Part shown: piece by piece, positions 11,464 through 20,123 of the stretch | Numbering within the stretch: position 1 is the first letter of the stretch | Layout of the letters: every line of letters begins with the position of its first letter | From: Nitrincola sp. | GTDB lineage: Bacteria; Pseudomonadota; Gammaproteobacteria; Pseudomonadales; Balneatricaceae | DNA: 34,146 nucleotides | Assembly: GCA_007125745.1 (NCBI GenBank) | Contig: SLCQ01000177.1 | Location: 1-34,146 of the forward strand | Direction: 5' to 3' | Translations under genes and position numbers: made by a program | Notes under the pieces: model-generated | Seen by the model: the letters and a program-made list of their open reading frames with translations, nothing else | Told to the model about the DNA's origin: nothing | The model's database searches: none

Positions 11464-12517
11464 TTTTCTCCAGCGGAATTAGTAGTTGGAAACGCGTATT
11501 TCCAGGTTCAGTCGTGCATTCAATTAAGCCCTGATGACGATTAATAATCGACTGAGCAATCGACAAGCCAAGACCTGACCCCTCAGCACGACCTGTCACC
11601 ATCGGATAAAAAATAGACGATAAAAGATTGTCAGGAATACCTGGACCATTATCCATTATCTCTATTGCGCAGACTAAACGATGACGCTCAGTACCCAGCG
11701 TCATTTGGCGTAAAGCGCGTGTACGTATCGAAATACAAGGCGCTTCTGTTCCTGCTTCATGCATAGCCTGCATGGAGTTGCGTACTATGTTGAGTATGGC
11801 TTGAATGAGTTGCTCTTTATCTCCAGAAAACTCCGGAATACTGGGATCATAGTCTCGCTTTAATTCAATCTGGTCCGCAGACTCAGCTCGAACAAGACTG
11901 CAAACCCTTTCTAAAATAGCGTGAATATTGACATTTTCGAGATTGGGCAGTTTATGAGGCCCTAACAAGCGATCGACTAGGTTACGTAATCTATCAGCCT
12001 CATCGATAATCACTCGAGTATAATCATGCAACTCTTCATCGGCTAACTCTCTTTCCAGAAGTTGCGCGGCGCCTCGAATCCCGCCCAGCGGATTTTTAAT
12101 TTCATGCGCTAGCCCTCTGACCAAAGATCTCGCTGTTGCATGGCGTGTTAAAAGTTCCTCTTCACGCTCAATACGCATCAACCTATCCCGCGCCTGAATT
12201 TCAACCATCATTCCCAGACTGGGCGATAAATTCACGCTGTAGTCGATTAATGATTCATGCCCCATCGCATTCATCAAGCGCGCTTCCCGTTTGCTGTAGG
12301 GATGCATAGTCTTCATTGCATCTTTAAGCAATAGCAAGTCTTCTTCACTAAACATCAACCAATCTTGAATCGCTTTACCCCGAAGACGTCTGAGCGAAGC
12401 CTGTAACAGCATTTCAGCGGCAGGATTCATATACTGAATAAGCAATTGCTCATCCAATAAAATGACGGATGTTGTTAAATTATCTAACAACTGTTGATGA
12501 ATTGATCTCATGGGCAT
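11444..12517 (-). CDS. ntrB: nitrogen regulation sensor histidine kinase NtrB (NR(II))
   Basis: NtrB is the cytosolic kinase/phosphatase of NtrC, controlled by PII. An N-terminal PAS-like region (about residues 10-110, NLTTSVILLDEQ) is followed by the dimerisation domain with His138 in GLAHEIKNPLGG. The HATPase domain shows NIVRNSMQAM, DNGPGIPD and GSGLGLSIAQ. No transmembrane segment is present. I place the start at the ATG at 12517 because GAGGAG sits seven bases upstream. The frame continues upstream to 12559 but would add 14 unlikely residues. The resulting 357-residue protein is close to E. coli NtrB (349). Transcribed with ntrC from the promoter/operator at 12642-12656. Confidence 0.96.
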   Translation of the reverse strand: MPMRSIHQQLLDNLTTSVILLDEQLLIQYMNPAAEMLLQASLRRLRGKAIQDWLMFSEEDLLLLKDAMKTMHPYSKREARLMNAMGHESLIDYSVNLSPSLGMMVEIQARDRLMRIEREEELLTRHATARSLVRGLAHEIKNPLGGIRGAAQLLERELADEELHDYTRVIIDEADRLRNLVDRLLGPHKLPNLENVNIHAILERVCSLVRAESADQIELKRDYDPSIPEFSGDKEQLIQAILNIVRNSMQAMHEAGTEAPCISIRTRALRQMTLGTERHRLVCAIEIMDNGPGIPDNLLSSIFYPMVTGRAEGSGLGLSIAQSIINRHQGLIECTTEPGNTRFQLLIPLEKNDENKR

Positions 12518-12641
12518 TAAAACTCTCCTCTTGCAATTATCTAGCAAGAACAGTGCCATATAAAAAAACAGCTTTGATCCAAAAAAGTGCAGAAAACATC
12601 AGAGTCACTTTCTTTGATTACTTATCATACAGCGACGGTTC

Positions 12642-12656
12642 GCACCATTATAGTGC
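12642..12656 (-). promoter_or_regulatory. ntrBC promoter -10 overlapped by NtrC-type operator
   Basis: On the minus strand the sequence reads GCACTATAATGGTGC, nearly identical to the enterobacterial NtrC consensus (TGCACTAWAATGGTGCA type). It contains a perfect TATAAT (12647-12652) pointing toward ntrB. The -35 is weak, but another GGTGCA half-site lies at 12671-12676. In E. coli an NtrC site over the glnL promoter represses ntrBC; the same autoregulation is inferred here. Leader to the ntrB ATG is about 120 nt. Confidence 0.8.
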
Positions 12657-12722
12657 ATAAAAGCCATCTAGGTGCATGATTAACGCAACCTATTTAAGCA
12701 CTTCCAACAAAAACTCACAGGC

Positions 12723-12752
12723 AAAAAAAAACCTCCTTTCGGAGGTTTTTTT
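12723..12752 (-). terminator. Rho-independent terminator after glnA
   Basis: A six-base stem ACCTCC/GGAGGT with a four-base loop is flanked by an A-run and a T-run, ending 10 nt past the glnA stop. The symmetric A/T tails could terminate either strand, but only glnA reads into it closely. It separates glnA from ntrBC, so ntrBC expression needs its own promoter or readthrough, as in E. coli. Confidence 0.9.
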
Positions 12753-12762
12753 ATGGTCACAT

Positions 12763-14169
12763 TTACACTGAGTAGTAAAGATCAAACTCTACAGGGTGTG
12801 TAGTCATGTTTACGCGCTCAACTTCAGCACGTTTCAGACCAATGTACGCATCAAGCATATCCTTAGAGAACACACCACCACGGGTAAGGAACTCATGATC
12901 TGCTTCAAGCGCATCCAATGCTTCAGTCAAGCTCGACGCAACTGTTGGAATCGCAAGCGCTTCTTCCGCAGGAAGATCATAAAGATCCTTGTCTGCTGGA
13001 TCACCAGGATGAATCTTGTTCTGAATACCATCAATACCCGCCATCAACAATGCAGCGAAGCACAAGTATGGGTTCGCAGCTGGATCAGGGAAGCGAGCCT
13101 CAACACGACGAGCCTTAGGTGTAGTCGTGTAAGGGATACGCAAAGACGCTGAACGGTTACGCGCAGAGTAAGCCAACATAACAGGTGCTTCAAACCCAGG
13201 AACCAAACGCTTATAAGAGTTGGTTGAGGGGTTACACAGTGCATTCAGGGCTTTAGCGTGCTTGATGATACCGCCAATGTAGTAAAGTGCGTATTCACTC
13301 AAACCACCGTATCCGTCACCTGCAAAGATGTTTTTGCCATCTTTAGACATAGACAAGTGAACATGCATACCTGAACCGTTATCACCTACAAGTGGCTTAG
13401 GCATAAAGGTCGCTGTTTTACCATAGGCATGAGCAACGTTATGCACACAGTACTTCAGAATTTGTACTTCATCTGCTTTTTTGACCAACGTGTTACCGGC
13501 TACACCGATTTCACACTGTCCAGCGGTTGCCACCTCATGGTGATGTACTTCGATTTTAAGCCCCATGGCTTCCATCGCATCACACATAGCACCACGAAGA
13601 TCATGTAGAGAGTCGATTGGCGGTACGGGGAAGTAACCACCTTTCACACGTGGACGGTGACCGGTATTGCCACCTTCAATTTTGTGGCTAGACGCCCAAG
13701 ATGCTTCTTCAGATGCAATAGTATAGCCACATCCGCCGATATCAGCATGCCAAGTCACTTCATCAAATACAAAAAATTCAGGCTCTGGACCTAACATCGC
13801 AGAATCTGCAATACCCGTTGAAGCTAGGTATTGTTCTGCACGCAATGCAACTGAACGGGGATCACGATCGTAACCTTGGCCAGTTGCCGGCTCCACAATA
13901 TTACAACGAACAATGACAGTGGATGATTCAGAGAAAGGGTCCATAACAGATGCAGAGTCATCTGGCATCAGGATCATGTCAGATTCATTGATACCCTTCC
14001 AGCCTGCAATAGACGAGCCATCAAACATCTTACCTTCTTCAAAGAAAGAGTCACCCATGTCCGATACTGGAATCGTAACGTGTTGCTCTTTACCTTTAGA
14101 ATCCGTAAAACGAAGATCTACCCATTTGGCGTTATTTTCTTTGATCAGATTCAGAGTATGCTCTGACAT
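12763..14169 (-). CDS. glnA: glutamine synthetase type I (GlnA)
   Basis: GS makes glutamine from glutamate, ammonia and ATP, the main ammonia-assimilation enzyme under nitrogen limitation. Signatures include [13 protein letters not shown] near the N-terminus, [12 protein letters not shown], the ATP-binding [12 protein letters not shown] and [10 protein letters not shown]. The adenylylation site falls exactly at Tyr397 in [10 protein letters not shown], so regulation by the GlnE adenylyltransferase is expected (glnE is not in the window). Length is 468 residues, the same as in E. coli. The ATG is preceded by AGGAGCG-like sequence. Transcribed from a sigma-54 promoter about 78 nt upstream; divergent from typA, as in enterobacteria. 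Confidence 0.99.
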   Translation of the reverse strand: MSEHTLNLIKENNAKWVDLRFTDSKGKEQHVTIPVSDMGDSFFEEGKMFDGSSIAGWKGINESDMILMPDDSASVMDPFSESSTVIVRCNIVEPATGQGYDRDPRSVALRAEQYLASTGIADSAMLGPEPEFFVFDEVTWHADIGGCGYTIASEEASWASSHKIEGGNTGHRPRVKGGYFPVPPIDSLHDLRGAMCDAMEAMGLKIEVHHHEVATAGQCEIGVAGNTLVKKADEVQILKYCVHNVAHAYGKTATFMPKPLVGDNGSGMHVHLSMSKDGKNIFAGDGYGGLSEYALYYIGGIIKHAKALNALCNPSTNSYKRLVPGFEAPVMLAYSARNRSASLRIPYTTTPKARRVEARFPDPAANPYLCFAALLMAGIDGIQNKIHPGDPADKDLYDLPAEEALAIPTVASSLTEALDALEADHEFLTRGGVFSKDMLDAYIGLKRAEVERVNMTTHPVEFDLYYSV

Positions 14170-14257
14170 AGGACGCTCCTATTAATGTTCAAAATTAAGT
14201 TGCTCTAAGCCGGATCTGCCGGAATGCAAACCGACACGACTGCTTGTGATTATACAA

Positions 14258-14273
14258 AGCAATACCCGTGCCA
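14258..14273 (-). promoter_or_regulatory. sigma-54 promoter of glnA
   Basis: The minus strand reads TGGCACGGGTATTGCT, an exact match to the TGGCAC-N5-TTGC sigma-54 consensus. Counting 12 bases past the GC predicts a start at about 14247 and a 78-nt leader. It is the counterpart of E. coli glnAp2. Confidence 0.92.
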
Positions 14274-14286
14274 GAGTTATAAAGCC

Positions 14287-14301
14287 GCACTATTTCAGTG
14301 A
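14287..14301. promoter_or_regulatory. possible weak NtrC site near glnA promoter
   Basis: GCACTATTTCAGTGA is an imperfect palindrome of the NtrC type (GCACT-N5-AGTGM, one arm mismatched). Its centre is about 47 bp upstream of the predicted glnA start, a position comparable to the low-affinity 'governor' sites at E. coli glnAp2. Tentative. Confidence 0.45.
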
Positions 14302-14338
14302 GCTTGGCCAAATCACGCGCCACAAACACCGCATCAAC

Positions 14339-14353
14339 GCCCCATTATAGTGC
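14339..14353. promoter_or_regulatory. NtrC-type enhancer site upstream of glnA
   Basis: GCCCCATTATAGTGC differs by one base from the ntrB operator at 12642-12656. Its centre is about 99 bp upstream of the predicted sigma-54 start, the normal range for an NtrC enhancer. On the minus strand it also contains TATAAT, so a secondary sigma-70 promoter (glnAp1-like) is possible, though no good -35 is seen. Confidence 0.8.
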
Positions 14354-14451
14354 ATAGTATATATTTTTCGCCTCTTAATGAGGCATGCAGACCAAATATG
14401 AGCATTTCACCTCTAAAGTATGCCTGTAGAAGCTTTTAAGCAAGTTTTTCT

Positions 14452-14466
14452 GCGCTATAGCAGTGC
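14452..14466. promoter_or_regulatory. possible NtrC-type site between glnA and typA promoters
   Basis: GCGCTATAGCAGTGC is a palindrome with one mismatch to the GCACT-N5-AGTGC pattern. It lies 212 bp upstream of the predicted glnA start and about 79 bp upstream of the predicted typA start. It could be a distal glnA enhancer or affect typA. Sequence-only call. Confidence 0.45.
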
Positions 14467-14525
14467 AAACAACTGGGTGGGCAAATAATGAACAAACTTT
14501 CGTCGATTGTTGCGTCCGAGTCACG

Positions 14526-14531
14526 TATAAT
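14526..14531 (+). promoter_or_regulatory. typA promoter -10 element
   Basis: A perfect TATAAT lies 33 bp before the typA GTG. The -35 region at about 14503-14509 (tcgattg) is poor, so strength is uncertain. Its place downstream of the earliest in-frame GTG (14463) argues that typA really starts at 14565. Confidence 0.6.
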
Positions 14532-14564
14532 GCGCGACTTTACAAAGAAACTTGGAACACTCTT

Positions 14565-16373
14565 GTGATCGAAAACCTCCGAAATATCGCCATTATTGCA
14601 CACGTTGACCATGGTAAAACCACCTTGGTTGATAAACTTCTTCAACAGTCTGGCACGTTAACGCGTCGTGATGAGAGCGCTGAGCGCATCATGGACTCTA
14701 ACGACCAAGAACGTGAACGCGGCATCACCATTTTAGCGAAAAACACGGCTATTAAATGGAATGACTACCGCATTAACATTGTTGACACTCCTGGACACGC
14801 TGACTTTGGTGGAGAAGTAGAACGTGTTCTCTCCATGGTTGATTCTGTACTACTGCTAGTCGATGCCGTTGATGGGCCAATGCCGCAAACACGCTTCGTG
14901 ACGCAAAAAGCCTTTGCTCAAGGTCTGCACCCTATTGTGGTCATCAACAAGGTTGACCGCCCTGGTGCTCGCCCCGACTGGGTTATGGATCAAGTTTTTG
15001 ATCTATTTGACAACCTTGGCGCCACAGACGAACAGCTGGACTTCCCTGTTGTATATGCCTCAGCACTGAATGGTATTGCAGGTATGGATTATGAAGAGAT
15101 GGCCGATGATATGACGCCACTTTTCGAAGCTATTGTAAAACATGTTCACCCCCCCAGAGTTGATCCTGACGGCCCGCTACAGATGCAAATATCAGCATTA
15201 GACTATAACAGCTACGTTGGTGTTATTGGGGTTGGACGTATCAGTCGTGGCCGCTTAAAAACAAACACGGCTGTAAAAGTGATTGATAGTCACGCTGGAC
15301 TGCGTTCTGGTCGAGTATTGCAAATTATGGGATACCACGGATTAGAGCGCGTTGAAGTCAACGAAGCTGAAGCGGGTGACATTGTCTGTGTCACAGGCCT
15401 TGACCAGCTGAATATCTCTGACACTTTATGCGATCCGAATTGCGTTGAAGCACTGCCAGCCCTATCAGTCGATGAGCCGACTGTTTCGATGACTTTCCAG
15501 GTCAACGACTCTCCTTTCGCAGGCCAAGACGGTAAATTTGTCACCAGCCGTAACATTAAAGAGCGCCTAGAGCGCGAGCTGATTCATAATGTTGCATTAC
15601 GAGTAGAGCCCGGTGACACGCCTGAAAAATTTAAAGTGTCCGGCCGTGGCGAGCTTCATCTTTCAGTATTAATTGAATCAATGCGTCGTGAAGGGTTTGA
15701 ACTGGGTGTATCAAGACCAGAAGTTATCCAGAAAGAGATCGACGGTGAAATTCGTGAACCTTATGAGCTTGTGATGCTGGATGTTGAAGAGCAACACCAA
15801 GGTTCGGTGATCGAAGAACTGGGACGTCGTAAAGGCGATATGACCAATATGGAAGTGGATGGAAAAGGTCGAGTACGTGTCACCTTTATGATCCCTTCGC
15901 GTGGTCTGATCGGCTTCCGTAGCCAGTTTATGACACTGACCTCGGGAACTGGCATCATGACATCGGTATTCGACCACTATGGTCGCGTTAAAGATGGCGA
16001 CATGGGTGAGCGTAATAACGGTGTACTCGTTTCTATGGTCAACGGTAAAGTGCTGGCCTTTGCTCTGTTTAACCTGCAAGAGCGTGGACGCCTGTTTATT
16101 CCACCCAATATCGATGTTTATGAAGGCATGGTCATTGGTATCCACAGCCGTTCTAATGATCTGGTTGTTAACCCTACTAAAGGTAAACAATTGACCAACG
16201 TCCGTGCTTCAGGAACCGATGAGAATATTGTATTAACACCTCCTATCAAATTCTCGCTTGAGCAAGCACTTGACTTCATTGAAGATGATGAACTGGTTGA
16301 GGTAACTCCTAACCACATCCGTATCCGTAAGAAGTTGCTGAAAGAGAACGAGCGTAAACGTAGCAAGAAGTAA
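14565..16373 (+). CDS. typA: ribosome-associated GTPase TypA/BipA
   Basis: TypA/BipA is a translational GTPase of the EF-G type involved in 50S assembly at low temperature and stress responses. The protein begins [19 protein letters not shown], with the P-loop AHVDHGKT at residues 12-19. Other G motifs are [11 protein letters not shown] and [12 protein letters not shown]. The EF-G-like domains and BipA-specific C-terminal domain follow ([29 protein letters not shown] region). The frame is open to a GTG at 14463, but family length, the TATAAT at 14526 and GGAA seven bases upstream favour the GTG at 14565, giving 602 residues (E. coli 607). A terminator follows 20 bp after the stop. Confidence 0.97.
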   Translation: MIENLRNIAIIAHVDHGKTTLVDKLLQQSGTLTRRDESAERIMDSNDQERERGITILAKNTAIKWNDYRINIVDTPGHADFGGEVERVLSMVDSVLLLVDAVDGPMPQTRFVTQKAFAQGLHPIVVINKVDRPGARPDWVMDQVFDLFDNLGATDEQLDFPVVYASALNGIAGMDYEEMADDMTPLFEAIVKHVHPPRVDPDGPLQMQISALDYNSYVGVIGVGRISRGRLKTNTAVKVIDSHAGLRSGRVLQIMGYHGLERVEVNEAEAGDIVCVTGLDQLNISDTLCDPNCVEALPALSVDEPTVSMTFQVNDSPFAGQDGKFVTSRNIKERLERELIHNVALRVEPGDTPEKFKVSGRGELHLSVLIESMRREGFELGVSRPEVIQKEIDGEIREPYELVMLDVEEQHQGSVIEELGRRKGDMTNMEVDGKGRVRVTFMIPSRGLIGFRSQFMTLTSGTGIMTSVFDHYGRVKDGDMGERNNGVLVSMVNGKVLAFALFNLQERGRLFIPPNIDVYEGMVIGIHSRSNDLVVNPTKGKQLTNVRASGTDENIVLTPPIKFSLEQALDFIEDDELVEVTPNHIRIRKKLLKENERKRSKK

Positions 16374-16392
16374 GCTATAGTTACGCTGAGAA

Positions 16393-16417
16393 AGGCAACC
16401 TTTGGTTGCCTTTTTTT
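16393..16417 (+). terminator. Rho-independent terminator after typA
   Basis: A seven-base stem GGCAACC/GGTTGCC with a three-base loop (16394-16410) is followed by seven T residues. It lies 20 bp past the typA stop and ends typA transcription before the pip-dtd pair. Confidence 0.92.
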
Positions 16418-16454
16418 GTATCATACGACAGTGATGAATAAATTGGAGCCCAAT

Positions 16455-17405
16455 ATGCGCACCCTCTATCCTGAAATTACCCCCTATGCCGAGCATTGGT
16501 TTGAAGTAGATGCGACACATCGTCTATACGTTGAAGAAAGTGGCAACCCTGCTGGCATTCCAGTGATCTTTATTCACGGCGGTCCAGGTGGTGCAACCGC
16601 TCCTTCACATCGCTGTTTTTTCAACCCCGATCTCTATCGTATTGTGTTATTTGATCAGCGTGGTTGTGGGCGTTCTACACCTCACGCTTCACTGGACAAC
16701 AACACCACGCAACACCTGATCGAAGACATGGAAACAATACGCCAACAACTGCAGATCGACAAATGGATGCTGTTCGGTGGTTCCTGGGGGTCTACACTGG
16801 CACTTGCCTATGCAGAAACACACCCCGATCGAGTCTTAAGCATGATATTACGGGGCATCTTTCTGTGTCGTAAAGAAGATATAGACTGGTTTTATCAGCA
16901 TGGCGCCAGCGCGATTTTTCCAGACTACTGGCAAGATTATTTACAACCTATACCGGCTGATGAGCGACGTGATTTATTATCTGCTTATTACCAACGCTTA
17001 ACCTCAGATAATGAAATTGCTCGCATGGCCGCCGCAAAGGCTTGGTCTGTCTGGGAAGGACGTTGCTCAACACTTAAACCTAATGCTGACATCACCCAGC
17101 ATTTTGGTGAACCTCATGTTGCGCTTGCGATGGCTCGTATTGAAGCTCACTACTTCTATCATGGTTGCTTTATGAGAGAAAATCAGCTGATTGAAGAAGC
17201 GGCTTGCCTGAAAGATATCCCCATCACCTTGGTGCATGGTCGGTACGATATCGTCTGCCCTATCAAACAGGCTTTCGATCTACATAAAGCCATTCCTCAT
17301 GCGGAGTTCAACATTATACGTGATGCTGGACACTCTGCTTTTGAACCCGGAATCACAGACAACCTTCTGAGGGCGACTGACCACTTCGCCAGAAGGCACG
17401 CCTAA
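16455..17405 (+). CDS. pip: proline iminopeptidase (alpha/beta hydrolase, S33 family)
   Basis: This cytoplasmic serine peptidase releases N-terminal proline from peptides. The sequence shows the oxyanion motif HGGPGG, FDQRGCGRS (hallmark of the S33 prolyl aminopeptidases), the nucleophile elbow GGSWGST, an acidic residue in GRYDIVCP and the catalytic His in DAGHSAFEPG. The frame is open from a TTG at 16416 inside the typA terminator. The ATG at 16455 with GGAG six bases upstream is clearly better, giving 316 residues. dtd follows after 3 bp, so the two are co-transcribed; the same pair occurs in pseudomonads. No clear promoter is seen in the 37 bp after the terminator. Confidence 0.93.
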   Translation: MRTLYPEITPYAEHWFEVDATHRLYVEESGNPAGIPVIFIHGGPGGATAPSHRCFFNPDLYRIVLFDQRGCGRSTPHASLDNNTTQHLIEDMETIRQQLQIDKWMLFGGSWGSTLALAYAETHPDRVLSMILRGIFLCRKEDIDWFYQHGASAIFPDYWQDYLQPIPADERRDLLSAYYQRLTSDNEIARMAAAKAWSVWEGRCSTLKPNADITQHFGEPHVALAMARIEAHYFYHGCFMRENQLIEEAACLKDIPITLVHGRYDIVCPIKQAFDLHKAIPHAEFNIIRDAGHSAFEPGITDNLLRATDHFARRHA

Positions 17406-17408
17406 ACT

Positions 17409-17846
17409 ATGAAAGGACTGATTCAGCGCGTCAAATACGCATCTGTCGAGGTTAATAATGAATGCATAGGCTCGATAGGGCCCGGCATTCTTTTGTTACT
17501 GGGAGTTGAGCGGCAGGATACAGAAGCCAATGCTGACAAACTACTGCACAAAGTGCTCAACTATCGAATTTTTTCCGATAGTGAAGGAAAAATGAATCAA
17601 AGCCTGCTTCAGCAACACAAGGATTTACTCATCGTGTCGCAATTTACCTTGGTGGCGGATACCCAGAAGGGGTTACGCCCTGGTTTTTCACAAGGTGCGA
17701 CTCCTGAGCAGGGAGAGCGTTTATATGATTACTTTGTTGACCAGTCTAAACAATCCCCCATTCGGGTGGCCTGTGGACGCTTTGGCGCCGATATGCAGGT
17801 CAAACTCTGTAACGATGGCCCTGTTACTTTTTTACTGGAATTTTAG
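17409..17846 (+). CDS. dtd: D-aminoacyl-tRNA deacylase
   Basis: Dtd hydrolyses D-amino acids, and glycine mischarged on tRNA-Ala, from tRNA, a translation proofreading step. The catalytic [12 protein letters not shown] motif (SQxT) and the C-terminal NDGPVTF (the GlyCisPro/NxPVT motif) are both present. The N-terminus [15 protein letters not shown] is typical. Length is 145 residues, the same as in E. coli. It starts 3 bp after pip and ends 99 bp before the transporter gene. No terminator is visible in that gap. Confidence 0.97.
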   Translation: MKGLIQRVKYASVEVNNECIGSIGPGILLLLGVERQDTEANADKLLHKVLNYRIFSDSEGKMNQSLLQQHKDLLIVSQFTLVADTQKGLRPGFSQGATPEQGERLYDYFVDQSKQSPIRVACGRFGADMQVKLCNDGPVTFLLEF

Positions 17847-17945
17847 ATAAAAGCGGTAGAATCACCTGACTATCAAGCCACTTTCATGTAACATCCCCAA
17901 GCTTTCATACTCCTTTAGTCTAAAATCAATAATGGATATCTAACC

Positions 17946-19379
17946 ATGAGTTCAACCAAAATTTGGACCCATAAAGGCACCTTTTTACTTGCGGCAGTCG
18001 GGTCTGCCGTAGGCTTAGGTAACCTATGGCGCTTTCCCTATCTAACCGGCGAAAACGGTGGTGGAGCATTTATTCTTGTGTATGCCCTAACCATCGCCAT
18101 TGTCGGGATACCCATTCTTATCGCTGAAACCTTACTCGGTCGTTCAAGTCGTAAAAGCCCGATTATGGGTATGCAGTATCTCACTAAATCACATAATACG
18201 AGTCGTCAATGGCAGGCGATTGGATGGATGGGTGCCTTAGCCGCGTTCATTATACTAAGTTTTTACTCAGTTATTGCTGGCTGGGCCATCCACTATACTG
18301 GCCTGATGTTTTCAGGCTCACTGGTGGGCGCTGATGCAGAGCAGATCGGAGACTCATTCGGCGCATTATTAGCATCACCTGGCCTGCTACTTACCTACCA
18401 CACACTGTTTATTTTAGTGTCCGGGCTTATCGTCGGCATGGGTATTCATAAAGGTATTGAAAACGGCCTGCGCTTTCTAATGCCTGCGCTGTTTTTTATT
18501 TTAATGATCGTGCTGGGCTATGGCGTTATCGCCGGTGACGTGGGCTCTGCTATAAGCTTTCTCTTCACCTTTAACCTTGCAGATTTAAGCCTTGAAGGCT
18601 GGCTTCAAGCCATGGGGCAGTCCTTCTTTACGCTAAGCCTTGGCATGGGCGCAATCATGGCCTATGGCGCATACATGTCCAGCGAAGCTTCTTTAACCCG
18701 GACCGCTGTCTCTATCGCTTTTGTGGATACGGCCATCGCTCTTTTAGCCGGCATCGCCATCTTCTCGCTCGTCTTTGGCAGTGGTTTAGAAGCAGGACAA
18801 GGGCCTGGCTTGATGTTCGTTACCTTACCTATCGCCTTTGCGGAGCTTCCAGCGGGTTGGTTAATCGGTGGCGTTTTCTTCGTTTTAGTGATCGGTGCCG
18901 CAGTCACATCATCTATTTCGTTGATTGAACCTGTCGCCGCCTATCTAGTAGAACGTTTTGGCTTGTCACGCCCCAAAGCTGTCGGATTAATGGTGACATT
19001 TTGCTGGTTGCTGGGCTTAATGACGGTATTTAGCTTTAACCTCTGGTCAGAAGGGACCCTCACACATAGATGGTTTAATCGCACACCTTTTGATGTATTA
19101 GAATTCATTACCAACATTCTGATGCCATTGGGCGGCCTGTTGATCGCTCTTTTTGCAGGATGGGCGTTGACTCGAGACGAAGTGCTTAAAGAGATGGCAA
19201 CAAACGATACATGGTTCCAAGTATGGCAGTTCCTTGTTCGTTTCGTCGCACCGACAGCGGTTGCGTTTGTGTTCTTACGAACCATTCCACAGATTGATGG
19301 CTACGTTATCCCGGCCGTTGGCTCGATTCTATTGATCGGAGCCTTCACGGCCGGTAGAACCTTTGTTAACCGATCTTAA
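17946..19379 (+). CDS. sodium-dependent transporter, NSS (SNF/LeuT) family
   Basis: This is an inner-membrane sodium symporter of the neurotransmitter:sodium symporter family, usually for amino acids; the substrate is not readable from sequence. TM1 carries GSAVGLGNLWRFPYL followed by GENGGGAFILVY, the unwound-helix signature that binds substrate and sodium. About 11-12 hydrophobic segments span 477 residues, normal for bacterial members. The ATG is preceded by a weak GGAT. It stands as its own unit 99 bp after dtd; a TAAAAT at about 17921 is a weak -10 candidate. The 3' end overlaps the convergent membrane-protein gene by 4 bp. Confidence 0.92.
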   Translation: MSSTKIWTHKGTFLLAAVGSAVGLGNLWRFPYLTGENGGGAFILVYALTIAIVGIPILIAETLLGRSSRKSPIMGMQYLTKSHNTSRQWQAIGWMGALAAFIILSFYSVIAGWAIHYTGLMFSGSLVGADAEQIGDSFGALLASPGLLLTYHTLFILVSGLIVGMGIHKGIENGLRFLMPALFFILMIVLGYGVIAGDVGSAISFLFTFNLADLSLEGWLQAMGQSFFTLSLGMGAIMAYGAYMSSEASLTRTAVSIAFVDTAIALLAGIAIFSLVFGSGLEAGQGPGLMFVTLPIAFAELPAGWLIGGVFFVLVIGAAVTSSISLIEPVAAYLVERFGLSRPKAVGLMVTFCWLLGLMTVFSFNLWSEGTLTHRWFNRTPFDVLEFITNILMPLGGLLIALFAGWALTRDEVLKEMATNDTWFQVWQFLVRFVAPTAVAFVFLRTIPQIDGYVIPAVGSILLIGAFTAGRTFVNRS

Positions 19380-20020
19380 TCAACATCTCTGTTGTCCGCC
19401 TGCCAGTGCAGGCGGGCAAAGAGTACAGAACCATAGAAAATTACCACATAGCCTAATAGCTCAAGTCCTTCTTGTACGGAGTTTTTCACCAAAGCCGGGG
19501 CTTGAACACCCGCACCACTGTCTAATATGGCACTCCACAATGAACCGGTTCCAAAAATACGACTAAAAAAGAGTACGATCGCCAGACCCGCCAAAATATA
19601 AGCAAAGGGGTAAGATCGAGTGGCATCAGCCATGGCTGGCACCACAGTTTTACGGAATATAGCGGCAAGCGTAAAGCTGACTAGGATCATCACTGTGACT
19701 GGATACTTCCAGAAGCCATGCTGTATATGATCGAACAAGTAATCAAGCTCCCTTAAGAACATACATGCCAACAATCCCGCTACTAAAAACAGGAAGCCGC
19801 GTTGATCATTGAGCTTAAACGCCATCACATACATCACGATTGTCGAACACAGAAGTATCAACTCTTGGCTGATTTCTGTCACGCCTGTTTCTGGCATACC
19901 GTGGCGAATCACCACGACATCCAAATAGACAGCCAGTGGTGCCCACAGCATGCCTAGTACCAGAAACAGATACAGCAGTGCCGCTTGCTTAATCCTCTTT
20001 AAATCATCTTGCCTTGCCAT
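19376..20020 (-). CDS. integral membrane protein of unknown function
   Basis: I do not recognise this 214-residue protein. It has about six hydrophobic segments (near residues 13-32, 50-65, 75-90, 108-125, 140-155 and 188-203) with short loops. The N-terminus is basic (MARQDDLKRIK), suggesting it stays in the cytoplasm. Motifs such as FLRELDYLFDH and PFAYILAGLAIVLFFSR are not diagnostic. Start ATG at 20020 has GAGAG about ten bases upstream. It lies 103 bp downstream of the alpha-E gene on the same strand, so it may be read with the left arm of the ATP-grasp cluster, but the gap allows a separate promoter. Its last codons contain a strong hairpin (19396-19415). Confidence 0.75.
   Translation of the reverse strand: MARQDDLKRIKQAALLYLFLVLGMLWAPLAVYLDVVVIRHGMPETGVTEISQELILLCSTIVMYVMAFKLNDQRGFLFLVAGLLACMFLRELDYLFDHIQHGFWKYPVTVMILVSFTLAAIFRKTVVPAMADATRSYPFAYILAGLAIVLFFSRIFGTGSLWSAILDSGAGVQAPALVKNSVQEGLELLGYVVIFYGSVLFARLHWQADNRDVD
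19396..19415. repeat. perfect 8-bp inverted repeat (hairpin) at convergent gene ends
   Basis: CCGCCTGC and GCAGGCGG flank a 4-base loop, just past the NSS transporter stop and inside the last codons of the membrane-protein gene. There is no T-run on either side, so it is not a standard terminator. It could slow polymerase or stabilise the 3' end of the transporter mRNA. Confidence 0.7.
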
Positions 20021-20123
20021 CTACACACTCTCATAGGGTTTTGTTCAAAACGCCTATTGTCATTGTATGACGCTGATTTGTCGAGGGAGCCAAGCATGAT
20101 CTCTTATAATGTCTAGTATTACC

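Noticed and set aside
12796-13152. Plus-strand open frame of 118 codons opposite glnA
   Set aside because: Shadow of the highly conserved, codon-biased glnA sequence; composition is not protein-like and no start signal is seen.
14463-14564. 34-codon N-terminal extension of typA
   Set aside because: The extension contains the likely promoter TATAAT and has no family match; the GTG at 14565 fits the BipA N-terminus.
15711-16190. Minus-strand open frame of 159 codons inside typA
   Set aside because: Lies wholly opposite conserved typA domains; its His/Thr-rich product looks like a reverse-frame artefact.
16416-16454. N-terminal extension of the proline iminopeptidase from a TTG
   Set aside because: The TTG lies within the T-run of the typA terminator; the ATG at 16455 has an excellent Shine-Dalgarno.
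20039-20052. GTTTTG/CAAAAC inverted repeat upstream of the 214-residue membrane protein
   Set aside because: Short, AT-rich and no T-run or position that suggests an operator or terminator; likely chance.
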